Shown here: piece by piece, positions 8,383 through 17,410 of the stretch | Layout of the letters: every line of letters begins with the position of its first letter | How positions within the stretch are numbered: position 1 is the first letter of the stretch | NCBI RefSeq assembly: GCF_000974765.1 | Contig: NZ_BBWU01000001.1 | Location: forward strand, 95,346 to 159,345 | Direction: 5' to 3' | Length of the DNA: 64,000 nucleotides | From: Sphingomonas changbaiensis NBRC 104936 | GTDB lineage: Bacteria; Pseudomonadota; Alphaproteobacteria; Sphingomonadales; Sphingomonadaceae | The notes under the pieces: model-generated | The model's input: only the letters and a program-made list of their open reading frames with translations | What the model was told of the DNA's origin: nothing | The model's database searches: none | Position numbers and translations under genes: made by a program

Positions 8383-10890
8383 GTGTCGGACGCTTTCCGC
8401 ATCGCAATCGTGGGATCGGGACCTGCGGGCCTCAGTGCGGCCGGCCGGGCCGCAGAGCTGGGCCTGAGCCATGTGCTGCTCGAAAAGACGGACCATCTGT
8501 CCGACACCATCTACAAATACCAGAAGGGCAAGCACGTCATGGCGACGCCGGTGCAGCTTGCCCTGCGTTCGCCGCTCGATTTCGATGCTGGCAAGCGCGA
8601 GAAGGTGCTCGGCACCTGGGACGAGCAGACCGCCAAGCATGGCGTGAACGTCATGCATCACGCCGACGTGAAGGCGATCACCGGCGCCAAGGGCGACTTC
8701 ACGCTGAAGCTGACCGACGGCCGCGAAGTGAAGGCGGAAACGGTGATCCTGGCGATTGGTACCCAAGGCAATCCGAACCTGATGCGCTGCCCGATCGAGG
8801 ACGGCGCGGTGGTCCAATACACGCTCGACGATCCAGCAGAATATAATGACGAGCACATCACCGTCGTCGGCGGCGGCGATGCGGGCATCGAAAATGCGCT
8901 GGGTCTCGCCGCCGAGGTCGCCCAGGGAAACGTCGTCAGCCTGTGCAACCGGTCGGCGGAATTCTCGACCGCGAAAGGGCCGAACGTTGCCGCCCTGCTC
9001 GGCGCGCGCGACGCCGGGCGGATGCAGGTGCTGACCGAAAGCACGCCGGCAAAGGTCGAAAAGGGCTGGATCACGTTCGACACGCGCGACGGCGAACTGA
9101 AGATCCGCTGCGACCGCGTGATCGCCCGCATGGGCTCGGCGCCGCCCCGCGCGTTCGTCGAGGCGTGCTGCGCCGAGTTCGAGGAGAAAGAGGACCCGCG
9201 CAATCCGGGCAAGATGATGCGCGGCGTGAAGGCGGGCACCGGCGTGCAGTTCACCAGCAACGATCGGCTTGCCTATCCGGTGCTGTCGCCGACGTTTGAA
9301 TCGACCGTGCCCGGCATCTTCGTGATCGGTGCGCTCGCGGGATACCCGCTGATCAAGCATTGCATGAATCAGGGCTATGACGTCGTCGAGTTCATCAACG
9401 GCAATACCGCGCTGAAGCCCGCCGACGAGCCGATCCTCGAAAAGAAATTCGCGGGCCTGCCGAAAGGCCGCGACGTCGCCGAATGGTTGGAGCTGCTGCG
9501 CACCAATATCGGCATTCTCCAGGGTCTTTCGCCGCTGCAGATGCGCGAGTTCATGCTCGATTCCGACGTGCGCATGTATCGGCCGGGCGAAGTGATCTTC
9601 GTTCGCGGCGCGCGCGAGGATTCGCTGTTCGCGATCGCCGAAGGGTCGGTGCTGGTCGAAATCAATCCGCAGGACCCGTCGATCACCGTGCCGATCGGCA
9701 CCGGCGAAATATTCGGCGAGGTCGGACTGATCTCCGGTCGCACGCGCGGCGCCACGATCCGCGCGGCCGAGAAGAGCATCATCGTCGAGATTTCGCGCCT
9801 CGCCGCGCTGCGCCTGCAGCGCCAGGTGCCGTCCGCACAGAAGGAAATCACCCGCATCTCGATCGAGCGGCAGCTGCTGCAGCTGTTCAAGGCCGGGTTG
9901 ACCAAGGAGGACGTCGCCGAAGTCGTCGCCGGCGCCGAGGTCAGGACCGTCAAGGCCGGCGAAGCGGTGATTACCGAGGGCGAGCAAGGCAGCGACGTGT
10001 TCGTGATCCGCTCAGGCTCGATGATCGTCGAGAAGACGGTCGGCGGCAAACCCGTGTTCCTGAGCTATGTCCCGGCCGGCTCGTTCGTCGGCGAGATGGC
10101 GCTGATCGACGGCGGCCTGCGCACGGCAACGGTCAAGGCCGCGATCAAGGCCGACGTGATCCGCCTACCCGGCGAAGCCTTTGCCCGGCTGATGGCGAGC
10201 AAGCCCGCGCTGGAGCAGCGCGTCCGCCAGGACATGGAAGCGCGGCGCATCGTCAATTCGTTCGTCGAGGAGCGCAAGCACAGCTTCTCGGGCGCGGTCG
10301 ACCTGTATTCGCAGACGGCGAAGTTCCTGATCGACGAGGGCATCGGCGAAGCGACCGACGTTCTCCTGATCGACGAAAATCTCTGTGTCGGTTGCGACAA
10401 TTGCGAAAAGGCCTGCGCCGACAGCCATGACGGGCTTAGCCGGCTCGATCGCGAGGCGGGCAAGACCTACGCCCACCTGCACGTGCCGACCTCGTGCCGG
10501 CATTGCGAGCATCCGCACTGCATGGCCGATTGCCCGCCCAACGCGATCCATCGCGGGCCGGACGGCGAGGTGTTCATCGACGATACCTGCATCGGCTGCG
10601 GCAATTGCCAGCGCAATTGCCCCTATGGCGTGATCCGGATGGACAAGGTTCCGCCCAAGAAGCCGTCGTTGCTCAGCTGGTTGTTCCTCGGCCTCGGACC
10701 GGGACCAGGCGAGCCGAGCCACGAATGGTCGGTCGAGAATTCGAAGGGCGAGAAGCCGAAAAAAGCGATCAAGTGCGACATGTGCTCGGGGATCGAGGGC
10801 GGCCCGGCTTGCGTCCGCGCTTGCCCGACCGGCGCCGCGATCCGTGTTTCGCCGGACGAATTCCTGACGGTGGCGCGACTGGAGGCGTGA
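8383..10890 (+). CDS. Fusion protein: FAD oxidoreductase, two cyclic-nucleotide-binding domains, 4x[4Fe-4S] ferredoxin
   Basis: 835 residues from a GTG at 8383 behind a strong GGGGGAAGAGG site; the longer frame upstream (to 8308) is unlikely. Domain order: (1) a pyridine-nucleotide-disulfide-type flavoprotein, residues about 5-350, with FAD loop GSGPAG (11-16), a second dinucleotide loop GGGDAG (about 162-167) and a C-terminal FAD contact FVIGALAG; (2) two CRP-like cyclic-nucleotide-binding domains, about 385-481 and 500-602, each with a phosphate-binding cassette (FGEVGLISGRTRGAT; VGEMALIDGGLRTAT); (3) a DmsB/HybA-type ferredoxin, about 667-822, with CxxCxxxC groups for four [4Fe-4S] clusters. 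No signal peptide, so it is probably cytoplasmic. It is followed after one base by a membrane cytochrome b gene, so it probably feeds electrons to the membrane under cyclic-nucleotide control. Donor and acceptor are unknown. Confidence 0.85.
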   Translation: MSDAFRIAIVGSGPAGLSAAGRAAELGLSHVLLEKTDHLSDTIYKYQKGKHVMATPVQLALRSPLDFDAGKREKVLGTWDEQTAKHGVNVMHHADVKAITGAKGDFTLKLTDGREVKAETVILAIGTQGNPNLMRCPIEDGAVVQYTLDDPAEYNDEHITVVGGGDAGIENALGLAAEVAQGNVVSLCNRSAEFSTAKGPNVAALLGARDAGRMQVLTESTPAKVEKGWITFDTRDGELKIRCDRVIARMGSAPPRAFVEACCAEFEEKEDPRNPGKMMRGVKAGTGVQFTSNDRLAYPVLSPTFESTVPGIFVIGALAGYPLIKHCMNQGYDVVEFINGNTALKPADEPILEKKFAGLPKGRDVAEWLELLRTNIGILQGLSPLQMREFMLDSDVRMYRPGEVIFVRGAREDSLFAIAEGSVLVEINPQDPSITVPIGTGEIFGEVGLISGRTRGATIRAAEKSIIVEISRLAALRLQRQVPSAQKEITRISIERQLLQLFKAGLTKEDVAEVVAGAEVRTVKAGEAVITEGEQGSDVFVIRSGSMIVEKTVGGKPVFLSYVPAGSFVGEMALIDGGLRTATVKAAIKADVIRLPGEAFARLMASKPALEQRVRQDMEARRIVNSFVEERKHSFSGAVDLYSQTAKFLIDEGIGEATDVLLIDENLCVGCDNCEKACADSHDGLSRLDREAGKTYAHLHVPTSCRHCEHPHCMADCPPNAIHRGPDGEVFIDDTCIGCGNCQRNCPYGVIRMDKVPPKKPSLLSWLFLGLGPGPGEPSHEWSVENSKGEKPKKAIKCDMCSGIEGGPACVRACPTGAAIRVSPDEFLTVARLEA

Positions 10891-10891
10891 C

Positions 10892-11773
10892 ATGCTGATG
10901 GTCAAGAACCCGCCCAGTGCGAGCCGGCGCGAGCGGACGAGCTCGCATGACGGATTCCTGCGCTATCGGAATTTCCGCTGGGCGAAGATCGCCGCCGTGA
11001 TCTGCGGAATCTCAATTGCTGCTTATCTGATGATCGACGTGCAGCCGCACCCCAATGGCGGCAGCGCCGAAGGCTATGTGCTCGGCACGATCGGGGCGCT
11101 GCTGATCCTCTGGCTGACCCTGCTGGGCGTGCGCAAGCGGGCGATGACGCGCGGGCGCTGGTCGTTGAAGGCCTGGACGTCGGCGCACGTCTATCTCGGC
11201 CTGTCGCTGATCGTGATCGCGACGCTCCACACCGGCTTCCAGTTCGGCTGGAACGTGCACACGCTGGCCTATGCGCTGATGATGCTCGTCATCCTGTCGG
11301 GCATCTGGGGCATCAGCATGTACGGCGCGCTGCCGAAGGCGCTCAGCGACAATCGCGAAATGATGACCGAGACGCAGATGCTGGAAGCGCTGCGCTCGAT
11401 CGACCGGCAGCTGCACGAGGCCGCCCAGCCGCTCGATCAGGAGAATGCGGACCTGGTCCAGTCCTCGTTGGAGCAGGACCCGTTCGGCGGCGGTCTCTGG
11501 GCGCGACTGACCGGCCGCTATTCCAATTGTTCGACCCGCGCTGCCCAGGCCGAGCTTCGCCGCGGCGCCGCGTTCCGTCCGAAGCTTGCCGACGATCCGC
11601 TGGATCGGATCGACAGCCTGCTGGAGCGCAAGGGCTCGATCCTGCTGCGGGTCCGTCGCCATCTGCGGCTGAAGGCGCTGCTGGAAATCTGGTTGTACGT
11701 GCACGTGCCGATCACCTTCGCGCTGATCGCGGCGCTGTCGGCGCACATCGTCTCGGTCTTCTTCTACTGGTGA
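10892..11773 (+). CDS. Membrane cytochrome b subunit (predicted dihaem)
   Basis: 293 residues, ATG one base after the preceding stop, with GGAGG overlapping that gene's end. Five hydrophobic helices are predicted at about 31-50, 62-80, 97-117, 122-145 and 268-290. Two helices each carry a histidine pair 14 residues apart: His99/His113 and His271/His285. This spacing is the hallmark of two stacked bis-histidine b haems in ferric-reductase-like and cytochrome b561-like bundles. A long cytoplasmic-type loop (about 150-265, charged, helical) lies between them. It is placed to carry electrons between the cytoplasmic Fe-S/flavin protein and the periplasmic cytochrome c encoded next. I do not recognise a named family. 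Confidence 0.75.
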   Translation: MLMVKNPPSASRRERTSSHDGFLRYRNFRWAKIAAVICGISIAAYLMIDVQPHPNGGSAEGYVLGTIGALLILWLTLLGVRKRAMTRGRWSLKAWTSAHVYLGLSLIVIATLHTGFQFGWNVHTLAYALMMLVILSGIWGISMYGALPKALSDNREMMTETQMLEALRSIDRQLHEAAQPLDQENADLVQSSLEQDPFGGGLWARLTGRYSNCSTRAAQAELRRGAAFRPKLADDPLDRIDSLLERKGSILLRVRRHLRLKALLEIWLYVHVPITFALIAALSAHIVSVFFYW

Positions 11774-11792
11774 TCGGGCGGACGGGGGCAAA

Positions 11793-13787
11793 ATGGGCTT
11801 CAAGATCATCACGATCGCGCGGACGTCCGAAGGCCGTGAAATTCCGCGCGAAAAGCTGGTGCCGGGCGACCAGATCAGCGTCGGGCGCCTGAGCGAGAAC
11901 GACGTCCATCTCGCCGATCTTGCGGTCGAGCCGCGCCATGCCGTGATCAAGGAAACCTCGCCGGGCCGGGTCACCGTCGACTCCATTTCCGGGCTCGGCT
12001 TCGGCTTCGACGGCCGCACCGTGATGCATGCGGAGATCGAGCCTGCCTCGACCGGCGCGGAGCTCCGCTTCGGCAATCACCGGCTGAAGCTCGGCAGCGA
12101 CGACGGCACGATCGCGATCACCGTGGAGCGTGTCGAGGCGCTGTCCGATTCCGCTGAGGAAAAGGATCAGCAGACCGTCTTCACGATCCGCGGCCTGCTG
12201 CCGGGAAAGCGGGTCAGCGCCTACACGTTCGTCGCGCTGATCCTGGCCGCGTTCCTGGCCTGGCCGATCTACACCTATGCCAGTGCCCATGGCGAGAAGA
12301 TCCGGCCGGCCGGTTTCCACGGCGACAAGACATGGGAAACCGGGGCGCTCAGCAAGGCGCATGCGGACCTTGAGAATGACTGCCAGGCCTGCCATGTCGA
12401 CGCCTTCGTCGCCGTCCGCGACGATGCCTGCGAGGCCTGCCACACTGACGCGCACGGCCGCGCCGCGACCGGCTTGCAGCGTGTGGCGATGACCGGGCCC
12501 GGCCGGCCGGGGCCTGCCGCCTACGACCATGCGCCGGAAAAGCTGCTGGCCGTGGCGCGGGGAGGGCCGGACAATCTGGGCGGTCGTATCAAGGCGTTTT
12601 TCAAGCACAGCTTCAACAAGCCCGAAGGGCGCTGCGTCGATTGCCATACAGAGCATGAAGGCGCGGGCCCGATGCCGGCGACGCAGCAGGCCTTTTGCGC
12701 CGATTGCCACAACGGGCTGCAAGGCCGCCTCCAATCGGCAGGGTTCAAGAGCGCGATCGGCAGCGCGACCGATTTCGGCCTGCAGCATCCGCCGTTCAAG
12801 CCGCTGATCCTGGCCGGCTATGACACCGCCCATCCGGTGCCGTTCGCCAAGCGCGACGCGCGATCGGGCGGCAATCCGCTGCTCGGCTGGCAGATGCAAC
12901 GTGCGGTGATGAGCGGCCCGATCAAGATGCCGGACGGGCTGAAATTCACCCACGCCCAGCATCTGTCGACATCGAACGGGATCGCGGAAATGTGGCGCAA
13001 CGTGTCGCCCGGCCAGGGGCCCGGGATGGACTGCGAGGACTGCCACAAGACCGATCCGAGCGGCACGCGCTACCAACCGGTCCGGATGGAGACTGCGTGC
13101 CAGAGCTGCCACAGTCTCGGCCTGCAGACGATCGGCGGCACGGTCCGCCAGTTGCCGCACGGCCAGCCGGCGCAGGTGATCGCCGATATCCGTGCTTTCT
13201 ACGGATCGGGCGGCAGCTTCCGGCCGACCGGCCTGCCGATCGCGCGCTACACCCGTGCGCGGCCGGGCGAGGTCAATGCCGAGCGGCGTTCGGCGGACCT
13301 GGCGCGCGCGGCGGCGCTGCTGCCGGGCAAGGGCGATGCGCTGATCCGCGCAACCTTTGCTCCGGGCGGCGTCTGCGGCGAATGCCACACGGTCGGCATG
13401 GGCGGGCCGGACGGCGTGCGAATCGCGCCGGTCGCGCAGCCGACTCGCTATTTGCGGAATGGCTGGTTCGATCACCGCGCCCACATCAATCTTGATGTGC
13501 GCGGCGCGGACGGATCGCGCCGCTGGGGCTGCCGCGATTGCCATGCTGCCGAAAAGTCGAACACGGCCAGTGATTTGCTTCTGCCGACACTGACCACCTG
13601 CCAGGCCTGCCACACCGGCCAGAACGGCGCGCACACGGCGCAGCTTGTGCGTTCCGGCACAGCTTCGTCATGCGCGATGTGCCACGATTACCACGCCGAC
13701 GAGGGAGCGCCCTGGGTGCTCAAGCGTAAGGGCAGGAAGACGGAGCCGGCGAACCAGGTGGCGATGCTGCAGGTCCGCTGGCGCTGA
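11793..13787 (+). CDS. FHA-domain protein fused to a periplasmic decahaem cytochrome c
   Basis: 664 residues. Residues about 25-110 form an FHA domain (GRLSENDVHL with the conserved Gly-Arg and Ser, then RHA), which in known members binds phosphothreonine. One transmembrane helix follows at about 143-165 (FVALILAAFLAWPIY). The remainder, about 180-664, carries ten CxxCH haem-binding motifs (first near residue 197, last near 627). Topology should be FHA in the cytoplasm and haems in the periplasm. Several spare histidines (for example GWFDHRAHINL) could be distal ligands, as in cytochrome c3 or c7 families. It sits 19 bases behind the cytochrome b gene in the same operon. The pairing of a phospho-signal reader with a multihaem cytochrome is unusual. 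Confidence 0.85.
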   Translation: MGFKIITIARTSEGREIPREKLVPGDQISVGRLSENDVHLADLAVEPRHAVIKETSPGRVTVDSISGLGFGFDGRTVMHAEIEPASTGAELRFGNHRLKLGSDDGTIAITVERVEALSDSAEEKDQQTVFTIRGLLPGKRVSAYTFVALILAAFLAWPIYTYASAHGEKIRPAGFHGDKTWETGALSKAHADLENDCQACHVDAFVAVRDDACEACHTDAHGRAATGLQRVAMTGPGRPGPAAYDHAPEKLLAVARGGPDNLGGRIKAFFKHSFNKPEGRCVDCHTEHEGAGPMPATQQAFCADCHNGLQGRLQSAGFKSAIGSATDFGLQHPPFKPLILAGYDTAHPVPFAKRDARSGGNPLLGWQMQRAVMSGPIKMPDGLKFTHAQHLSTSNGIAEMWRNVSPGQGPGMDCEDCHKTDPSGTRYQPVRMETACQSCHSLGLQTIGGTVRQLPHGQPAQVIADIRAFYGSGGSFRPTGLPIARYTRARPGEVNAERRSADLARAAALLPGKGDALIRATFAPGGVCGECHTVGMGGPDGVRIAPVAQPTRYLRNGWFDHRAHINLDVRGADGSRRWGCRDCHAAEKSNTASDLLLPTLTTCQACHTGQNGAHTAQLVRSGTASSCAMCHDYHADEGAPWVLKRKGRKTEPANQVAMLQVRWR

Positions 13788-13878
13788 GGGGAACGCTTAA
13801 CCACTCGTTGGCCCGGATTGCGTATAGGGGCGCGACCAGGCTGAAGGGGGAGTGGCTTGGGCATGCTAGGCGGGTGAC

Positions 13879-14769
13879 ATGCTGATCGCGCAGATCACGG
13901 ACATTCATTTGGGGTTCGATCCAGACAATCCGGCCGAGTTCAATCGGAAGCGGCTGGATCAGGTACTGCGACTATTGACCGGCATGAACCCCATGCCGGA
14001 CCTGCTGCTTGCGACCGGCGACCTGGTCGATCGCGGCGATGGCGAAAGCTATCGCCGCTTGAGGAATGCGCTTAGCATCTGCCCCTTTCCGGTCTGGCCT
14101 TGCGTCGGCAATCACGATCAGCGCGAAACCTTTGCCGAGCATTTCCCCGAAATCCCGATGCCGGACGGGTTCGTGCAATATGAGGTCGACGCCGGCAAGC
14201 TCCGCTTCCTGGTGATCGACACGCTGGAGGAGGGGCGGCACGGCGGCGCCTTCTGCGAAGCGCGGGCGCGCTGGCTTCGCGAGCGGCTGGCGGAACAACC
14301 GGACCGGGACACGGTGATCGTGATGCATCACCCGCCCGTCGACGTCGGCATCGAATGGATGACGACCGATCCCGAAGAGCCCTGGGTGACGCTGTTCGCC
14401 GACACGATCGCCGGGCACGCCCAGGTCAAGGGCATCATCTGCGGCCATCTGCATCGCCCGATCAGCGCCGCCTGGCGCGGCACCACGGTGTCGATCTGCC
14501 CGTCGACCGCGCCGCAGGTTGCGCTGGACCTTGCCCCGATCGATCCCGACCAGCCCGACAACCGCCCGATGATCATCGCCGATCCCCCGGCCTTCGCGCT
14601 TCACAAATGGAACGGGCGCGAGCTTGTCAGCCATTTCGACACCGCCGACGAACACACGATGCTCGCTAAGTTCGACGCCAAGATGCAGCCGCTGGTGCGC
14701 GCGCTGATGGCGGAGCGGCCGGGCCGGCAGGCGGCCGAAGAGGAAACGCCGATCCGCCAGGCCTGCTGA
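13879..14769 (+). CDS. Class III cyclic-nucleotide phosphodiesterase (CpdA-like metallophosphoesterase)
   Basis: 296 residues. The complete calcineurin-like metal site is visible: DIH (8-10), GDLVDRG (about 54-60), GNHD (about 77-80), MHHPP (about 151-155) and GHLH (about 192-195). The GNHD/GHLH spacing and overall length fit the CpdA branch, which hydrolyses cAMP. It starts 91 bases after the decahaem cytochrome gene, on the same strand, so it may be expressed with the redox cluster that carries two cyclic-nucleotide-binding domains. Substrate specificity among 3',5'-cyclic nucleotides is inferred. Confidence 0.8.
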   Translation: MLIAQITDIHLGFDPDNPAEFNRKRLDQVLRLLTGMNPMPDLLLATGDLVDRGDGESYRRLRNALSICPFPVWPCVGNHDQRETFAEHFPEIPMPDGFVQYEVDAGKLRFLVIDTLEEGRHGGAFCEARARWLRERLAEQPDRDTVIVMHHPPVDVGIEWMTTDPEEPWVTLFADTIAGHAQVKGIICGHLHRPISAAWRGTTVSICPSTAPQVALDLAPIDPDQPDNRPMIIADPPAFALHKWNGRELVSHFDTADEHTMLAKFDAKMQPLVRALMAERPGRQAAEEETPIRQAC

Positions 14770-14772
14770 TCG

Positions 14773-15759
14773 CTAGCCCTGATCGTGCGCCGCAAGCCAC
14801 GGACGCAGGATCGCCAGATAGGCTTCCGGATTGTCGTTCATCGCCGTGTGCCCGGCATCCGGCACCTCGCGGAATGCTGCGCCCGCCTCCTCGGCGAAGG
14901 CGGCGATCGTCGACGGGATGGCCTCGTCATGCTCGCCCGCGACGAAAAGCGTGCGCTTGCCGTCCAGGTGCTTCAGCAGCGCGCGGCCGTCATAATCCTT
15001 CAGCGTGCCGGAGGCGGTGAATTCCGCGCGGCCCCACATATGATTGTAGATATCGGGGCTGAAGCTCCGCGGCAGCGCGTCCTTATAGGCCTGGACGGCA
15101 GCCGGCGGATCGAAACGGCGGACGTGGCGCGCGTAAAAGGCGTCGGTTGCCGCCTCGCATTCCGCCTGCGACGCCGCGCCGGGCGTGTCGCAGAGATAGA
15201 GCAGGCGCCGCGTTTCGGGCGGCATCGCGTCCTTCAGCCGGTTGGCGTCGCGAATCCAGATATCGGTCGAGACAAGCGGCGACTGGATGATGACGCTGGC
15301 AAGCTCGGCCGGGCGCCGCGCCGCATATTCGAGCGCGAGCGTGCCGCCCCAGCTGGCGCCCAGCATGTGCCAGCGCGTGATGCCCAGCGCGTGCGCGATC
15401 GTCGGCAGCTCGCTCACGAACCGCGCCACCGTCCAATTGGCCGGATCGCCGGGGTGATCGGACCGGCCGCTGTCCAGCTGATCGTAGAGGATCACGGCGC
15501 GTTCGTCGGCGAGCGCGGTCGCATTCAGCCAATACCAATGCGAGCTGCCGGGGCCGCCGTGCGCGAAGACGATCGGCGGTCGCGGCCCCGTCAGGTCGCC
15601 GTTGATGCGGACATAGACCCGGCCGCCTTCGACCGGGATCATCTCCTCGCGATCGGGCGCGATGCGGGCGCCTGGCGCCAGGGGCGCGATGGCGGCGTCG
15701 GCGGGAAAGCTCAACATCGCGGCGCTCGCGGCGAGGAAGGTTCTGCGGTCGAGATGCAT
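14773..15759 (-). CDS. Alpha/beta hydrolase, proline iminopeptidase-like, exported
   Basis: 328 residues. The N-terminus has a twin-arginine-like motif (DRRTFLAASA) and a hydrophobic stretch to about residue 23, so export is likely, probably by Tat. The S33-type features are HGGPG (oxyanion hole), the nucleophile elbow GASWGG, a late GEHDE aspartate and the GHT histidine. Such enzymes remove N-terminal proline or hydrolyse related amides, but the substrate may differ. It is convergent with the phosphodiesterase gene (3 bases between stops). The start ATG is followed directly by the Tat motif, supporting its choice. Confidence 0.8.
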   Translation of the reverse strand: MHLDRRTFLAASAAMLSFPADAAIAPLAPGARIAPDREEMIPVEGGRVYVRINGDLTGPRPPIVFAHGGPGSSHWYWLNATALADERAVILYDQLDSGRSDHPGDPANWTVARFVSELPTIAHALGITRWHMLGASWGGTLALEYAARRPAELASVIIQSPLVSTDIWIRDANRLKDAMPPETRRLLYLCDTPGAASQAECEAATDAFYARHVRRFDPPAAVQAYKDALPRSFSPDIYNHMWGRAEFTASGTLKDYDGRALLKHLDGKRTLFVAGEHDEAIPSTIAAFAEEAGAAFREVPDAGHTAMNDNPEAYLAILRPWLAAHDQG

Positions 15760-15812
15760 CGCATTCTGCTCCCTCTGGTGCGATTATGGCGGCGCGTGAA
15801 GAGGAGGGATGG

Positions 15813-16136
15813 ATGGCACGCCTGTCGTACGTCATCAAATTCGTCGCCGACATGGATCGGGCAGTCGCGTTCTACAGCGAGACCTTCGGTTTCGCGGTCA
15901 AGATGACGTCGCCGTTCTGGAGCGAGGTCGACACCGGCGAGACGGTGCTGGCGCTGCACCCCGCGAGCGCGGAGAATCCGGCCGGATCGTGCCAGCTCGG
16001 CTTCAATCTGGACGACCTGCGCGGGTTTTACGAGGCGGGCAAGGTGACGTTCACCGCTCCGCCGAAGGAGCAGCACGGGACATTGCTGGCGCGCATGCTC
16101 GATTGCGAAGGGGCGCAGGTCAGCCTGAGCGGCTAG
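15813..16136 (+). CDS. VOC-family (glyoxalase/bleomycin-resistance fold) protein
   Basis: 107 residues from the ATG at 15813, preceded by GAGGAGGG; an ATG nine codons upstream (15786) is less well placed. The single VOC domain starts with RLSYVIKFVADMDRAVAFYSETFGF, typical of this fold, and ends with an acidic residue region consistent with metal binding. The reaction cannot be specified. Its TAG stop overlaps the TAG stop of the convergent PilZ gene in a shared CTAG (16133-16136). Confidence 0.8.
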   Translation: MARLSYVIKFVADMDRAVAFYSETFGFAVKMTSPFWSEVDTGETVLALHPASAENPAGSCQLGFNLDDLRGFYEAGKVTFTAPPKEQHGTLLARMLDCEGAQVSLSG

Positions 16137-16426
16137 GAATCGAACTCGACGCCCGCACGGCCGCTGGCGAGCCAGGCGACGCGGCCGTGACGGCGGAGCT
16201 TGCCGCAGACCAGGTGGACGCGCTCGCCCAGCTTGGCGGAGCCGGGAAGGTCGATGCAGGCGCCCCCGGCCGACCAGTTATACAGGCGCACGATGTGGTT
16301 GCGGCCGCGGATCGTCAGGCCGGCGAACACGTCGTCGGCTTCGTTGCGCGGAAACCGGCGCAGATCGGCCCAGCGATGGGACCGGGCCCACAGCCCCAGG
16401 GTTTCGAGAGAGCTCAACCGCTTCAT
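16133..16426 (-). CDS. PilZ-domain protein
   Basis: 97 residues from the ATG at 16426; longer upstream reading lacks PilZ sequence and is antisense to the next gene. The sequence has an Arg-rich start (LRRFPR), then LYNWSAGGACIDLP, which matches the PilZ (D/N)xSxxG signature, and GRVAWLASGRAGVEF at the end. Stand-alone PilZ proteins act as cyclic-di-GMP receptors. The Arg-x3-Arg motif is present only loosely (RRFPR), so ligand binding is uncertain. A second PilZ protein is encoded at 40873-41454. Confidence 0.7.
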   Translation of the reverse strand: MKRLSSLETLGLWARSHRWADLRRFPRNEADDVFAGLTIRGRNHIVRLYNWSAGGACIDLPGSAKLGERVHLVCGKLRRHGRVAWLASGRAGVEFDS

Positions 16427-16507
16427 CGCCAAGCCCTTCTGCCGCAAAGCTCTTTCCAAATCCTTGCCGCTTGCCTGGGGCTGGCCGCATGGCCATAGCG
16501 CCTGCCG

Positions 16508-17410
16508 ATGGCCGACCTCGCGATCCTCTACGAACACCCCCTCTGGTTCCGGCCGCTGTTCGCGGCGCTCGACGCGCGCGGCGTCGATTATGTCGCGATT
16601 CAGGCCGACGATCACCGCTTCGTGCCGGGCGCGAGCCCGCCGCCTGCGCCGCTGATCCTGAACCGGCTGGCCCAGTCGAGCTTCCTGCGTTCGGCCGAGC
16701 ATCCGCTGTTCTATGCCGCTGCGCTGTTCGACGAGTGGGAGCGGCAGGGCGCGGCGATCATCAATGGCGGACGGGCGTTCGCGATCGATTCATCCAAGGC
16801 GCGGCAGCTGTCGCTGATCGCCTCGCTTGGCCTCGATATTCCCGCGACTCGCGTCGTGCACCGCGCGGCCGACGTCGTTGCTGCCGCCGACGGGCTGCGC
16901 TTCCCGATCGTGGTCAAGGCGAACATCGGCGGCTCGGGCGCGGGCATCGTGCGTTACGACAACCTGTCGGAGCTGAAGGTCGTCGCGGCCGAGAACGGCT
17001 TTCCGGCCAGCATCGACTCGGTGCTGCTGGTCCAGGAATATGTGCCGACACGCGGCGGCCGGATCACCCGGCTGGAGACGCTCGACCGCAAATTCCTGTA
17101 CGCGATCGACGTGGAGGGCGGCGGCGCGTTCGACCTGTGCCCGGCCGATGCCTGCGTTGCCGACAGCAACATCAAGCTGACCCGCGCCGATCCCGATCCG
17201 CAGCTGATCGCCGCTGCCGAGCGCATCGCGGAAGCGATGGCGCTGGACGTGGGCGGGATCGAGGTGATGATCGACGACCGCGACGGCGCGCCCCGCTTCT
17301 ACGACATCAACGCGCTGTCCAACTTCGTGGCCGACCCGTTGACGGTGCTCGGCTGGGACCCGCATGAAAACCTGGTCGACTATCTCCAGCAAAGGATCGC
17401 GCGCGCATGA
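16508..17410 (+). CDS. ATP-grasp ligase (RimK-like)
   Basis: 300 residues. After an alpha/beta N-terminal domain, the sequence DSSKARQLSLIASLGLDIPAT (about 95-115) and FPIVVKANIGGSGAGIV (about 137-153, with the ATP-binding Lys) fit RimK-like ATP-grasp enzymes, as does the Mg-binding end GGIEVMIDD..PRFYDINALSNF. Such enzymes join a carboxylate to an amine with ATP. Its stop overlaps the start of an LLM-class flavin oxidoreductase (ATGA), which suggests a two-enzyme pathway. The substrate is unknown, and no peptide precursor gene is recognised nearby. Confidence 0.8.
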   Translation: MADLAILYEHPLWFRPLFAALDARGVDYVAIQADDHRFVPGASPPPAPLILNRLAQSSFLRSAEHPLFYAAALFDEWERQGAAIINGGRAFAIDSSKARQLSLIASLGLDIPATRVVHRAADVVAAADGLRFPIVVKANIGGSGAGIVRYDNLSELKVVAAENGFPASIDSVLLVQEYVPTRGGRITRLETLDRKFLYAIDVEGGGAFDLCPADACVADSNIKLTRADPDPQLIAAAERIAEAMALDVGGIEVMIDDRDGAPRFYDINALSNFVADPLTVLGWDPHENLVDYLQQRIARA

